From contig CAZXUI010000001.1 of NCBI GenBank assembly GCA_964643885.1, forward strand, positions 1-64,000: a stretch of 64,000 bases of DNA, written 5' to 3'. The DNA is from CAADGL01 sp964643885 (lineage in GTDB: Bacteria > Planctomycetota > Phycisphaerae > UBA1845 > Fen-1342). Shown here one piece after another: positions 16,292 to 25,104 of this stretch. Below the pieces are notes generated by a model. The model saw only the letters and a program-made list of their open reading frames with translations. It was not told the DNA's origin and did no database searches. Every line of letters begins with the position of its first letter. Positions within the stretch are counted from its first letter, which is position 1. Both the position numbers and the translations under genes were made by a program.

Positions 16292-17038
16292 ATGCGAAAA
16301 GGAAGCCCATGTACGAGTGAAGTCATTGAACTGCACACACGTCCATCGCCGAATGCGATCTGTTCGTTGTGCGGCGGGCAAATAAAGAACGATTCGGTCG
16401 ACGTGACTGATCGACTTTCCATGGATCATGTGCCGCCAAAGCAGTTCTATCTCAAGGAGCTTCGTAGCGCGTGCGCGCTCAACTTGTGGAAGGTTCCGGC
16501 CCACAAGCGGTGTAACGAAGCGTACCGAGAGGACGAAGAGTACTTCTTGCATGCCAGCTTCCCGCTCGTTACGAACGCAAATCCCGAAATGAGGCAGCTG
16601 TTCGATCGTGAACTGAGGAGACGCGCGGCGAAGCCACAGACGCAAGCGATGTTACGACGACTGCGCAGAGACTTCAGGCGCGTGACGCGCGGAGGCCTGT
16701 ACATGCCACGGGGAAAGTTGGTGGTTGAACTCGATAAGTGGCGGATCCAGCGCGTGGCGATCAAGATTGCCCAAGGCCTCTTCTTCCGCGAGTTTGTCCG
16801 GTTTCTTCCGCGAGAGAACTGTAAGGACTTTCGATTGAGCGAGCATCTGACTGACGTACCTGAGCTGTACCAAATCTCCTGGCACGGCGCCTCGGCTGAG
16901 ACCGTTCTGCCGGAGGTTTTTTCATACCGGCGCCTGGAGTTCGAGGATATGCAACTATTCTCGCTGCTGTTCTGGAAGTCGTTCATGGTCTGCATGGCAT
17001 TCGAAAGCCCATTCGTGGAAGTAGCGCCAGGAGGATAG
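16292..17038 (+). CDS. HNH-type endonuclease-like protein
   Basis: A 248-residue protein with an N-terminal HNH-like domain: CSLCGG (zinc Cys pair), MDHVPPKQFY with the first His, an Asn in LNLWKVP, and HKRCNEAYREDEEYF. This DHxPPK type is frequent in stand-alone HNH proteins of accessory regions; nuclease activity is inferred. The C-terminal 150 residues are unrecognised and helical. It starts 5 bp after paaD, but its codon third positions are visibly richer in A and T than in every neighbour, suggesting recent transfer. No partner methylase or toxin is present. Confidence 0.78.
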   Translation: MRKGSPCTSEVIELHTRPSPNAICSLCGGQIKNDSVDVTDRLSMDHVPPKQFYLKELRSACALNLWKVPAHKRCNEAYREDEEYFLHASFPLVTNANPEMRQLFDRELRRRAAKPQTQAMLRRLRRDFRRVTRGGLYMPRGKLVVELDKWRIQRVAIKIAQGLFFREFVRFLPRENCKDFRLSEHLTDVPELYQISWHGASAETVLPEVFSYRRLEFEDMQLFSLLFWKSFMVCMAFESPFVEVAPGG

Positions 17039-17334
17039 CAGCCTTTCGAAAATCTCGCGCGGGACTTTCTCGATACCCCTTGGGTCGCACCGCGTCGCAG
17101 CGCCCACCAGCGACCAGTGGGCAGACTCGTCGTGCAAGGGCCGCAGGACTGAGGCTTCCGACCGCCTGTTACGGTCTCGGCTCGGATCGCAGGGGCGGAG
17201 TGCCGCGTTGCGGAGCGCCGCCCACCGGGTCGGAGAGGGCACGAACTCGGCGGGCGCAGAGGCCTTCCCCACGCAGGCGTCGCGGGCCGACCGGACGCGC
17301 GGATGGGCCGTTGCGCAGCCGCCCAGCCGTCTCG
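17039..17334. other. Convergent intergenic gap, one weak hairpin
   Basis: No gene is supported in these 296 bp. A short hairpin pairs GCCCAC with GTGGGC around 17091-17113. A fragment resembling the CTCGGATC end of the 24-bp repeat family occurs near 17178. The left third shares the AT-richer composition of the HNH gene. Confidence 0.5.
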
Positions 17335-19539
17335 CTACGGCTGCCGCCGGCCCGTGTCGGCCTTGGCGGCCAGTTGCCGCGGCCAGGGCATCTGCGCGGC
17401 CAGCTTGACGCGCATGTGGAGCAGGGCCGTCTCGAGCTGCGGGTCGCGGTCCGGCGCTTTGTAGGGGTCGGAGCGCAGCAGGGCGATGTCCTCCGGCGTC
17501 AGCAGCGAGTCTTCATCCTCGTCCGCGTCCGCCGCGGAGTCTCCCGCGCCGTCCTCGTCGGCCGGCTTGCTGGCCGGCGCCGGCGGCTGGTCGGCCTCGC
17601 GGGTCTTCTCGTTATGGATGATGAAGGCCTTGTTCTCGCGCTCGACGATCTGGCCGAACTCCTTGGGCGTCAGGGCGATTTCCCAGTCGGGCTGGACGCC
17701 CCAGGTCTCGGCGTCGACCTCGCGATGCGGCGTGCGGCCGCTGGGCAGATAGTAGAGCGCGGTGGTGAGCTTGAGGCGGGCGTCGTTGGGCAGTGGCAGG
17801 ACGCGCTGGACGCTGCCCTTGCCGAAGCTGCGCTCACCCAGGACGACGGCGCGGTTGTGGTCCTGCAAGGCGCCGGCGAGGATCTCGGAGGCGCTGGCGC
17901 TGCCCTCATTGATCAGGACGATGAGCGGGAGGTCGGAGTACTCGGCCCGGCCGGAAACTTCGAGGCGCTGGCGGCGTTCGGCGCGGCCCATGGTCGAGAC
18001 GACGTCGCCATCGGCCAGGAAGGTGCTGACGGTGCTGACGGCGACTTCGAGCAGCCCGCCGGGGTTGTGGCGCAGGTCCAGGATCAGGCCGCGCATGCCG
18101 CCGCGCTTCGCTTCGCGCAACGCACGGTCGAGTTCCTCCTGCGTTTCCTGGTTGAAGCCGGTCAGGCGGATGTAAGCGATGCCGTCGCGCTCGTCGAGCA
18201 GGTAGTTCCACTGCTCGGGGTTGTCGGGCAGGCGGTTGACGCCGCGGACCGTGGTGAGCTGGATGCGGCTGCGTCGGAGCGGGAAGGTGAGCTTCTCGCC
18301 GGTCGAGGGACGGAAGATGGTGAGCTCGACGATGGTGCCTTCCGCACCGGTGATCTCGCGGACGGCGTCGTCGGTGGACCAGTCGACGGTGGAGACGCCG
18401 TCGACCTCGAAGATCAGGTCGCCGGGCTGGATGCCGGCCCGCAGGGCGGGGGAGTTCTCCAGCGGCGTGACGACCTTGAGCCGCTCGGTCTCGGTGTCGA
18501 CCCCGAGCTGGATGCCGACGCCGAAGAAGTTGCCCATCATCTGCTTATCGAACTCGTTCGATTCCGACGGCCAGACGACGGAGGTGAAGTCGTCCATGAC
18601 GCGCAGGGCGCCTTCGAGGAACTCGACGATCAGCAGGCGGTTGTCCAGCGAGATGCTCTGCTCGTTGAGCTCCTTGATATCGCGGTAGAGCTCGAGCAGC
18701 TCGCGGAAGCCGAACTCGCCGGCCTCGGGCAGGCGGTTGTGCCGCTGCTGGAGGTTCGAGACGAAATACTCGCGCAGGTCGGGCGTGGCGACGCCGTCGA
18801 AGACCTCGTGCAGCTTCCGGGTGTGGCAGAGGGCGATCAGCTCGTCGATGGCCCCCTCGGCCATCTTGCGGAAGTCGGGCGTCTCGTAGTAGTTCTGCTG
18901 CACCGAGCGAACGGCCTGATAGAGCATGTCCTGCGAGACGCCGCTGATGCGGCGGTTGACCGCCTCGCGGTCCTTGTAGATGTACTCGAGGCGGGCGTGG
19001 CTGGCGGCCCGCTTGCGCTGCTCGCGAAGCTGCTTGTCGTCCGGGAAGAGGCGCTCCAGCCGCGAGTAGTAGGCCAGCGCGTGCGACCACTTCTCGCGCT
19101 CCTCGAGCGAGCGGGCCTCGGACCGGGCCTTGTCGGCCAGGTCCTTGAGCCACGATTCGGCGCGGAAGGCCTCCTCATCCAGAGCGTAGGCGGAGGCCTG
19201 CGTCGCGAAACTCAGCGCTAGGTAGACCTTGCCGGCCTCGAGGGCCTTGGAGGCGTTCTGAACGTTCCAGTCGTACGAATTCTGCTTGAGCTGCTCGCGG
19301 GAGTCCGAGAGGTCCTCGTAAGTGTCGAGCCACGCCTCAACCCGCTTGAGCTCGTCGCTCTCGGCGCCCGACTCCTTGATCCGGTCGAGCTCGGCCAGCC
19401 CCGCCTGGTACTGGCCGAGCAGGATCAGCTCATAGGCACGGGCCAGGCGGCCATCGGCCGCTGAGGCCGCGGCGGCCTGTGCAGCCAGGGTGATGATGAA
19501 ACAAAGACCCCAGGTGGACTTTCGTCGGTTGAACGGCAT
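17335..19539 (-). CDS. S41-family C-terminal processing peptidase
   Basis: A 734-residue exported serine peptidase. A signal peptide (residues 1-28, ending AASA) is followed by a helical TPR-like region to about 330, a PDZ domain (335-415: FFGVGIQLG, AGIQPGDLIFEVDG) and the S41 catalytic domain (450-640). Ser549 in NEGSASASEI and Lys574 in SFGKGSVQ have the 25-residue spacing of Prc/CtpB. The acidic Ala/Asp tail is low complexity. Members trim exported proteins in the periplasm. A perfect TATAAT -10 lies about 80 bp upstream. It is divergent from ruvC. Confidence 0.93.
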   Translation of the reverse strand: MPFNRRKSTWGLCFIITLAAQAAAASAADGRLARAYELILLGQYQAGLAELDRIKESGAESDELKRVEAWLDTYEDLSDSREQLKQNSYDWNVQNASKALEAGKVYLALSFATQASAYALDEEAFRAESWLKDLADKARSEARSLEEREKWSHALAYYSRLERLFPDDKQLREQRKRAASHARLEYIYKDREAVNRRISGVSQDMLYQAVRSVQQNYYETPDFRKMAEGAIDELIALCHTRKLHEVFDGVATPDLREYFVSNLQQRHNRLPEAGEFGFRELLELYRDIKELNEQSISLDNRLLIVEFLEGALRVMDDFTSVVWPSESNEFDKQMMGNFFGVGIQLGVDTETERLKVVTPLENSPALRAGIQPGDLIFEVDGVSTVDWSTDDAVREITGAEGTIVELTIFRPSTGEKLTFPLRRSRIQLTTVRGVNRLPDNPEQWNYLLDERDGIAYIRLTGFNQETQEELDRALREAKRGGMRGLILDLRHNPGGLLEVAVSTVSTFLADGDVVSTMGRAERRQRLEVSGRAEYSDLPLIVLINEGSASASEILAGALQDHNRAVVLGERSFGKGSVQRVLPLPNDARLKLTTALYYLPSGRTPHREVDAETWGVQPDWEIALTPKEFGQIVERENKAFIIHNEKTREADQPPAPASKPADEDGAGDSAADADEDEDSLLTPEDIALLRSDPYKAPDRDPQLETALLHMRVKLAAQMPWPRQLAAKADTGRRQP

Positions 19540-19847
19540 GCGCTTGGTTTCCTTTCACGGGGTCCCGGGAGCGGCGCCGGCCGCCGGGATCCGCCTTTCG
19601 GCCCCCTCGTGGTCGCGTTGCATTATATGACGGTCGCCAGAGGTCCGTCACTTCATGAAGTCCGGGGCGGCCGCCGATAACGCGTCGACGCATCGTGGAG
19701 ATCGGTCCGCACCTTTATCGTGCAATTGCGCCTGGGGGGCGAGGAAGGCGGGATTGAGGGAAGGCGGGCAAGATGTCCGCGCTGCCCGGTTGCGGAGTTG
19801 TAAGTGGGCGGAAAAGGCGCATGATTGCGGACATGCGGAGGCCGCGA
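19540..19847. other. ctpA/ruvC divergent intergenic region
   Basis: These 308 bp hold the leftward promoter at 19622-19651 and nothing else recognisable. The frames that extend ruvC upstream from 19848 are unlikely to be coding. No clear rightward promoter for ruvC was found. Confidence 0.5.
19622..19651 (-). promoter_or_regulatory. Promoter of the S41 peptidase gene
   Basis: On the minus strand GTGACG (19651-19646) and a perfect TATAAT (19627-19622) are 18 bp apart. Predicted transcription starts near 19615, giving a leader of about 75 nt. Confidence 0.6.
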
Positions 19848-20399
19848 ATGGCAGTCGACGAGCGGGGCGGCTACGGGGACGGGTCAGTATTGGTCGGCAT
19901 CGATCCGGGATTGTTACGGACGGGGTACGCGTTTCTGTCGCTGCGGGGGGATCGGCCGGCGCTGGTCGAGGCGGGGGTGGTGCGGCTTGGGGCGGGGCGG
20001 CCGCTGGGGGAGCGTCTGGCGGAGCTGGAGGCGGCGATCGAGGAATTGTGCGAGGCGCACGGCCCGGCGGTGCTGGCGTGTGAGGAGCTGTATGCGCACT
20101 ACAAGCATCCGCGGACCGCGATCCTCATGGCTCATGCCCGCGGCGTCGTGCTGGCGCTGGCTGTGCGGCGGGGGATGGAAGTGATGGGCCTGGCTGCTCG
20201 GCGGGTGAAGAAGGTGCTGACGGGCAGCGGACGGGCGAGCAAGGCGCAGATTCAGCGGGCGGTCGCGGCGACGCTGGGGCTGGCCGTGGTGCCGGAGCCG
20301 AATGACGTGGCGGACGCGATCGCGATCGGGTTGTGTGCGGCGAACCTGCGGCTGGCCCAGCGGCGCGTGACGGCGGCGGGTGTGGGAGGCGCGGGATGA
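19848..20399 (+). CDS. ruvC: Holliday junction resolvase RuvC
   Basis: RuvC (183 residues) resolves Holliday junctions by paired nicking with RuvAB. Catalytic acids are present: Asp19 in GIDPGLLRTGYA, Glu79/80 in CEELYAHYKHP, and Asp153 and Asp156 in PNDVADAIAIGLC. I start at ATG 19848 because GGAGG lies 7 bases upstream and family length fits; ATGs at 19821 and 19833 would add 5-9 residues. Its stop overlaps ruvA by 4 bp, so the two are coupled; ruvB is unlinked at 41948. Confidence 0.95.
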   Translation: MAVDERGGYGDGSVLVGIDPGLLRTGYAFLSLRGDRPALVEAGVVRLGAGRPLGERLAELEAAIEELCEAHGPAVLACEELYAHYKHPRTAILMAHARGVVLALAVRRGMEVMGLAARRVKKVLTGSGRASKAQIQRAVAATLGLAVVPEPNDVADAIAIGLCAANLRLAQRRVTAAGVGGAG

Positions 20400-21025
20400 T
20401 CAGCCGGCTGACAGGCCGCGTGATGAGTGTGAACGGCACGGCGGTGGAGCTGGAGGTCGGGCCGCTGTGCTTCACGGTGCTGGTGCCGAGATGGCTGGAG
20501 GAGGAATTGCGGGCGGCCGCGGCCACCGGGGCGGAGCGGACGCTGTTCACGATTCAGTACCTGGAGGGGAATCTGGGCGGCAGCAACCTGACGCCGCGGC
20601 TGGTGGGCTTTCCCAGTCCGCAGGAGCGGGCGTTCTTCGAGCTGCTGACGGAGGTAAAGGGGATCAGTATGCGGCGGGCGCTGCGGGCGATGTGCGTGCC
20701 GGCGGGGCAGATCGCGGCGGCGATCGAGCGCGGGGATGAGCGCCTGCTGACGAGCCTGCCGGAGATCGGCAAGAAGACGGCCGGGCAGATCGTGGCCGAG
20801 CTGCGCGGGCGGCTGATGGAGTTTCTGACGGCCGCTGAGGCCGGGCCGGTGACGCGCACGCTGACGGAGGCGCAGCTTGTGGCCGTCGAGGTGCTGGTGG
20901 GCTGGGGGGACCGGCGCGGGGATGCGGAGCGGTGGGTGGCGGCGGCGGTTGAAGCAGATGCGGGGCTGACGTCGGCGGATGAGATCGTGCGGGCGGCGTA
21001 TCGGCAGCGGATGGCGGCGCGATGA
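20396..21025 (+). CDS. ruvA: Holliday junction DNA helicase subunit RuvA
   Basis: RuvA (209 residues) binds the Holliday junction as a tetramer and docks the RuvB motors. The N-terminal OB-fold starts MISRLTGRV; two helix-hairpin-helix motifs are visible at LTEVKGISMRRALRA and LPEIGKKTAGQIVAELRGRL, and a C-terminal RuvB-binding helical domain follows the linker. The second residue of the canonical GIG in the first hairpin is replaced (KGIS). GGAGG lies upstream of the ATG, which overlaps the ruvC stop (ATGA). Confidence 0.95.
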   Translation: MISRLTGRVMSVNGTAVELEVGPLCFTVLVPRWLEEELRAAAATGAERTLFTIQYLEGNLGGSNLTPRLVGFPSPQERAFFELLTEVKGISMRRALRAMCVPAGQIAAAIERGDERLLTSLPEIGKKTAGQIVAELRGRLMEFLTAAEAGPVTRTLTEAQLVAVEVLVGWGDRRGDAERWVAAAVEADAGLTSADEIVRAAYRQRMAAR

Positions 21026-21060
21026 CGCGCTGACGGCAGAGCAACTTCCGTTCGATCACT

Positions 21061-23016
21061 TCATGAGGCAGGCGCCTTCGAGACTTCGGCGAGTCTGGGA
21101 CCGGCCACGCGCCGGTCTCCGACGCGGCGGGTGATCTGCTGCGCGTCGAGGTACTCGGCGAGGGGGACGACGTACTTGCGCGTCGACTGTGTGAGATTCT
21201 TGAGGTCCGCGACGCCGAGGGCCGCGCCGTCACGCAGCGTCGCGGAGAGCTTTTCGAGCAGCGCGTTCCAGTGCCGCGCGTGGAGCCAGATGCCGTCGGC
21301 GATGCGGACGAGCTGGCCGCGGGCGGCGGCGAGATCGACCAGCTCGATGACGCGGCGGGCGTTCCGGGGTGTCGTGCAGGCGAGCTCTACGGGCTGCGGG
21401 GGCTGGAACGCAGCGGAGTCGAGCTCGCGCAGGATGGCGTCCAACAGTTCGCGGTCTTCGTCGGAGATAGCCGCGGCGTGGTCGGCGGGGACGACGAAGC
21501 CGCCGGCGAGCTTGAAACGGCTGGAGCGGACGAGGAAGTCGGCGAGAACCTGCCGCAGTCGGGCCGGGCAGGCGCGGGGCATCCAGCCGGGCCACTCGCT
21601 GCGGGAGATGCCGGGCAGGCGTGGGTTGGCGGCCAGGTGCTGGCTGAGGCGATGCGCGAGAAACCCGGCGGTCTGGTCGAGCAGATCATTGTGAATCACG
21701 ACCGGGTGCGAGGCGAGATCGAAGGTGCGCACGCGGCCGCGGGAGGCGAGCTGCGAGCAGCCGCGGCGGGCCTCGTCCTCGTCGGGCAGCCCGGCCCAGG
21801 CCGCGAGCCGAGCGGGCGTGGTCTCCTCCCAGGCGGCGGCGCGGATGACTTCTTCGAGCCGCTCGAGCGGCGTGCCGAGGCGCAGGCGGTTGAAACGCGC
21901 GGCGCGGTCGGGCTCGCCGCGCGTGCTGCGGCTGTGCGCGGGGCGGAGGAACTGTCCGCCGCCGACGTTGCGCGAGCCGCTCTCGTCTCGCAGGATGAAG
22001 CGCTGTCCCCATTCGACGGCGATCGGCTCGGCCGTCGCGACGCGGGCCGGTACATCACGCAGCTCGCGCTGTTCGGGCTTCTGGTAGAGGAATAGCTCGG
22101 CCAGTACGTCGCTCGTGGCCGCGTGCAGGCGCAGGCGCATCGCGCGGCGCGGCGACTTGCCCAGCACTCGCAGCGACGCGAGCCACACGTCGAAGAAGCG
22201 CCCGTCGGCGAGGTAGCCGGGGGAGGCGAGCGTCATGCCGCGGCCGACCTGATCGAGCGGGACTCCCGCCAGATTGAGCGCCAGTCGCATGCGCCCGCCG
22301 GCGGTGGCCACGTCTTCGCTGTGCGTCTGAAGATCGCGGACGCGGACGCGCCGGCCGCCGGGCCACAGCTCCAGCTCCTGGTCGCGCTGAATCTGGCCGT
22401 GGCGCACGGAGCCGGTGACGACGGTTCCGCGGCCGGGGACATTGAAGGCTCGGTCGATCGGGAGCATGAACCAGCGCGGTCCGTCGGCGGAGGTCGCGGC
22501 GCGGCGGGCGAGCGCCGCGAGGTGCGTGCGAAGCTCGTCGAGCCCGCGCCCGGTGCGGGCGGATGTGCGCACGACGGCGAGCGGCTCGATGCCGAGCCGC
22601 GCGAGCAATTCGCCGACTTCCTCCTCGACGGCGGCGGCCCACTCGTCGTCCACCAGGTCCATTTTGGTCAACGTGACGATGCAGCGGTCGATGCCGAGCA
22701 GGCTCAGCAGCTCCGCGTGCTCGTGGGTTTGCGGCATGACCGAGTCGTCCGCCGCGACGACCAGCAGCGCGGCGTCGATGCCCGTCGCGCCGGCCACCAT
22801 GTTGCGGATGAAGCGTTCGTGGCCGGGGACGTCGACGAACCAGACGTCGCAGCCGTCGATCCGCGCGTGCGCGAAGCCGAGATCGATCGTCATGCCGCGG
22901 GCCTGCTCTTCGGGCAGGCGGTCGGGGTCGGTGCCCGTCAGGGCATGGATCAGGCGGCTCTTGCCGTGGTCGATGTGCCCGGCCGTGCCGACGACGAGCT
23001 GTGCTGGGCGGCTCAT
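21061..23016 (-). CDS. selB: Selenocysteine-specific elongation factor SelB
   Basis: SelB (651 residues) delivers Sec-tRNA to UGA codons followed by a SECIS hairpin. The GTPase domain shows GTAGHIDHGKS (P-loop, residues 10-20), VDVPGHERFI and a TKMD guanine motif, followed by EF-Tu-like beta-barrel domains (WFMLPIDRAFNVPGRGTVVTGSV) and the C-terminal winged-helix array that binds SECIS RNA, ending with KYVVPLAEYLD and TRRVGDRRV. Start is ATG 23016; the frame upstream to 23244 is Arg/Pro-rich and lacks the family. No selA, selD, selC or selenoprotein was recognised in the window. Confidence 0.95.
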   Translation of the reverse strand: MSRPAQLVVGTAGHIDHGKSRLIHALTGTDPDRLPEEQARGMTIDLGFAHARIDGCDVWFVDVPGHERFIRNMVAGATGIDAALLVVAADDSVMPQTHEHAELLSLLGIDRCIVTLTKMDLVDDEWAAAVEEEVGELLARLGIEPLAVVRTSARTGRGLDELRTHLAALARRAATSADGPRWFMLPIDRAFNVPGRGTVVTGSVRHGQIQRDQELELWPGGRRVRVRDLQTHSEDVATAGGRMRLALNLAGVPLDQVGRGMTLASPGYLADGRFFDVWLASLRVLGKSPRRAMRLRLHAATSDVLAELFLYQKPEQRELRDVPARVATAEPIAVEWGQRFILRDESGSRNVGGGQFLRPAHSRSTRGEPDRAARFNRLRLGTPLERLEEVIRAAAWEETTPARLAAWAGLPDEDEARRGCSQLASRGRVRTFDLASHPVVIHNDLLDQTAGFLAHRLSQHLAANPRLPGISRSEWPGWMPRACPARLRQVLADFLVRSSRFKLAGGFVVPADHAAAISDEDRELLDAILRELDSAAFQPPQPVELACTTPRNARRVIELVDLAAARGQLVRIADGIWLHARHWNALLEKLSATLRDGAALGVADLKNLTQSTRKYVVPLAEYLDAQQITRRVGDRRVAGPRLAEVSKAPAS

Positions 23017-23213
23017 GGGGGTGATTTTACGGCCCGGGGGCGGGGGGTGGGGGCGACGTAATTGGCGGTCCGGGCGCGATTTGCGCTGCCGTGCGCGGGT
23101 TTGCGTCAAAAACGGGAGCCACAGCCGATAGGTATCCGTGAAAACGGGGCCTTCGCCCGGCCGGCGCGCCCGGCCGGTTTCCCCTGAAACGAGTGTCGTC
23201 AGGAGCAAACGTG

Positions 23214-24278
23214 ATGATGCGCCCACGCTGCGCTTGCGCAACAACCGCGCTGATGCTGATCGGTCTCGCGGCCGCCGTCGTTGTCGTCGGCGGATGCGGG
23301 CCTGTGGAGCTGCTGGACCCGGCCGAAGCCTTCGGTGAGCTTGCCGGCGTGGTCAAGGGGGCCGGACCGGCGGAGCGCGTGCTGACGACCGGTGGCAAGG
23401 TGGAGGCGGGCGGCTCGAGCGTGCATGCGGCCGGGCCGGCCGTGGCGGGCGACGTGCTGCGCGTGCGGGTGGAAATTTCGGCCAACGGCGGGGGGTCGAG
23501 CGTGGCGCTGCTGGACGAGTCGATGAACCTGCTCGTGGTGCAGCGCGTGGGTAGCTCGGGTGAGCTGGAGCACATTGCGCGACGCGATCACGAGACGGTG
23601 TACGTGGCCGTGACGGCGGAACACGGCGGGCCGTACGAGGTGCGTGTGGACCGGGCGGCGGCGGAGCAATTGCCGGGGCCGCGGCCGCAAGTCGTGTGGT
23701 TGAATTTCGGCGGGGGGCGGGGCGTGAAGGTGGGCGTGAACCCGCCGATCGACTTCGGCGTGTTCGACGGGGCGATGGTGGGCCCGGCGTATGCGGGGCA
23801 GACGGAGGCGTTGAAGGCGGCGATCGTGGCGACGGTGCGCGGGCAGTACGCGGCCTACGCGGTCGAGATTCTGACCTCCGATGAGGCGCCGCGGCCGAGC
23901 GGACCGCACAGCACGGTGTACTTCGGCGGGTATCACGAGGTGCGCGTGGGCGTGGCGGACGGCGTGGACCGGTACAACCGGGATTTGAGCGACAACGCGC
24001 TGGTGTATGTCGAGAGCTTTGGGCGGTATGGCACGATGAAGCTTTCGGCCGAGCAGATGGGGCGGATGATCGGGAACACGGCGGCGCACGAGCTGGGTCA
24101 CCTGCTGGGGCTGTATCACGCGGACGGGGCGGAGAACGTGATGAACACGGCGGGGTCGGCGTGGGACTACGCGGGTGAGCGGACGCTGACGGTGAGCCAA
24201 GTGGCGGCGGATGTGTTTCCGTTGGGGCAGGACGATGCGCCGCGGGTGCTGGCGGAGACGGTTGGGTTGAGGGAGTGA
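23214..24278 (+). CDS. Metzincin-like zinc protease lipoprotein
   Basis: A 354-residue lipoprotein protease. The signal peptide ends in VVVVGGC, with Cys28 as the lipid site. HELGHLLGLYH (residues 292-302) is the extended HExxHxxGxxH metzincin zinc motif with catalytic Glu293, and VMNTAG at 309-314 provides the Met-turn. Upstream domains (40-150) are beta-rich and probably a pre-peptidase or adhesion module. The family cannot be named more exactly; it resembles secreted archaemetzincin/matrixin-like enzymes of environmental bacteria. ATG 23214 follows AGGAG by 8 bases. Confidence 0.85.
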   Translation: MMRPRCACATTALMLIGLAAAVVVVGGCGPVELLDPAEAFGELAGVVKGAGPAERVLTTGGKVEAGGSSVHAAGPAVAGDVLRVRVEISANGGGSSVALLDESMNLLVVQRVGSSGELEHIARRDHETVYVAVTAEHGGPYEVRVDRAAAEQLPGPRPQVVWLNFGGGRGVKVGVNPPIDFGVFDGAMVGPAYAGQTEALKAAIVATVRGQYAAYAVEILTSDEAPRPSGPHSTVYFGGYHEVRVGVADGVDRYNRDLSDNALVYVESFGRYGTMKLSAEQMGRMIGNTAAHELGHLLGLYHADGAENVMNTAGSAWDYAGERTLTVSQVAADVFPLGQDDAPRVLAETVGLRE

Positions 24279-24784
24279 GGGATTAAGCGAACTAGGGATT
24301 AAGGGATTAAGGGATTGAGGGGGTCGCCGACTGCGGCTTTCGCTGCTGGCCGGGAATCATCGTCGGCGGGCGGCGCGGCATGCGCAAGCGCAGCTTGCCC
24401 GTGAGCCCACTGCTCCTATCTGCTCCCAGCGCGGGGGCTCGGTCAGCGCTGGTGCGAGATTCCCATCTCGCACGCTCCTTCACTTCCAACGCGCGAGTGC
24501 CCTGCCGACGGCTTTTCGCGCCGGCAGGGCTTCAGCTCGAACTCGCACGCGCAAGCGTGGTCCATCGATATGGCCGCGTCCCCGTCCGTGATCCGAGCCG
24601 CGAGCGTGAGCACCAGCGCACATTCACCTATTTCGCGCGCGATGATTCGTTGGGTAAGGTGTATGGGCCGCGGCGCATGGGCGCGAGAGTGGTTGCACCC
24701 GGAGCCCGCTTCCTTACGGGCGCGGCTTGGGTCACGCGGGCGGGGTGTGCGCGCCGCTCGAAGCGCGGCAGTTGAACCCGGTTT

Positions 24785-24871
24785 GTACGGGCGAGACGCC
24801 CGTACCACCCAAAGCTGATGCGGGCGAGACGCCCGTACCACCCAAAGCTGATGCGGGCGGGACGCCCGCGC
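24785..24871. repeat. Three 33-bp units with AGA-triloop palindromes
   Basis: The palindrome GTACGGGCG-AGA-CGCCCGTAC lies at 24785-24805; a second copy with the same core begins 33 bp later, and a third diverged copy (GGGCGGGACGCCC) follows. Units are joined by CACCCAAAGCTGATGC. This is the same family as at 2552 and 8369-8495. Confidence 0.9.
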
Positions 24872-24896
24872 TCCCTGAGGTGTGCGTGGCTGGAAT

Positions 24897-24966
24897 TGCA
24901 CTGCTCAAGAGCAGTGGCACCCGGTGTGCGTGGCGGGGTTTGCGCTGCTCGCCGAGCAGTGGCGCG
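24897..24966. repeat. Two-hairpin CACTGCTC interspersed element
   Basis: CACTGCTC and GAGCAGTG pair around AA at 24899-24916, and a second hairpin with CTGCTC-GCC-GAGCAG follows at about 24944-24960, joined by a GTGTGCG-containing linker. A homologous two-part copy lies at 43611-43675, and single related hairpins at 31226-31264 and 41897-41918. Confidence 0.85.
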
Positions 24967-25104
24967 CTGTGGCCGCTCTGAATGCGGAAGCTCGAGGCCC
25001 CGCGGGCACGGCCGTGCGCATCCCCGCCCCTTTCCTCGCCTGCCACTTGCCCCCGCCGCGAATGCCCGCGCCGCCCCGCTCGCTCGCGAACTCGCCCGGG
25101 CCGG

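Larger units (their letters stand above)
24279..25104. repeat. Hairpin-dense 826-bp non-coding island
   Basis: No credible gene. It contains an 8-bp tandem GGGATTAA (about 24291-24320), a perfect 9-bp-stem hairpin at 24452-24473 (arm GTGCGAGAT, loop TCCC), a 9-bp-stem hairpin at 24499-24530, copies of the GAGCCGCG family at 24588 and 24700, three 33-bp units with AGA-triloop palindromes (24785-24870), and the two-hairpin CACTGCTC element (24897-24966). It separates the convergent metalloprotease and antiporter genes. Confidence 0.85.

Noticed and set aside
17080..19221. 713-residue rightward frame opposite the S41 peptidase
   Set aside because: It is the antisense of a gene with complete PDZ and Ser-Lys motifs; the sequence is typical high-GC shadow coding.
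24380..24775. Rightward frame in the 24.3-25.1 kb island
   Set aside because: It crosses several hairpins and repeat copies, lacks a ribosome-binding site and shows no recognisable domain.
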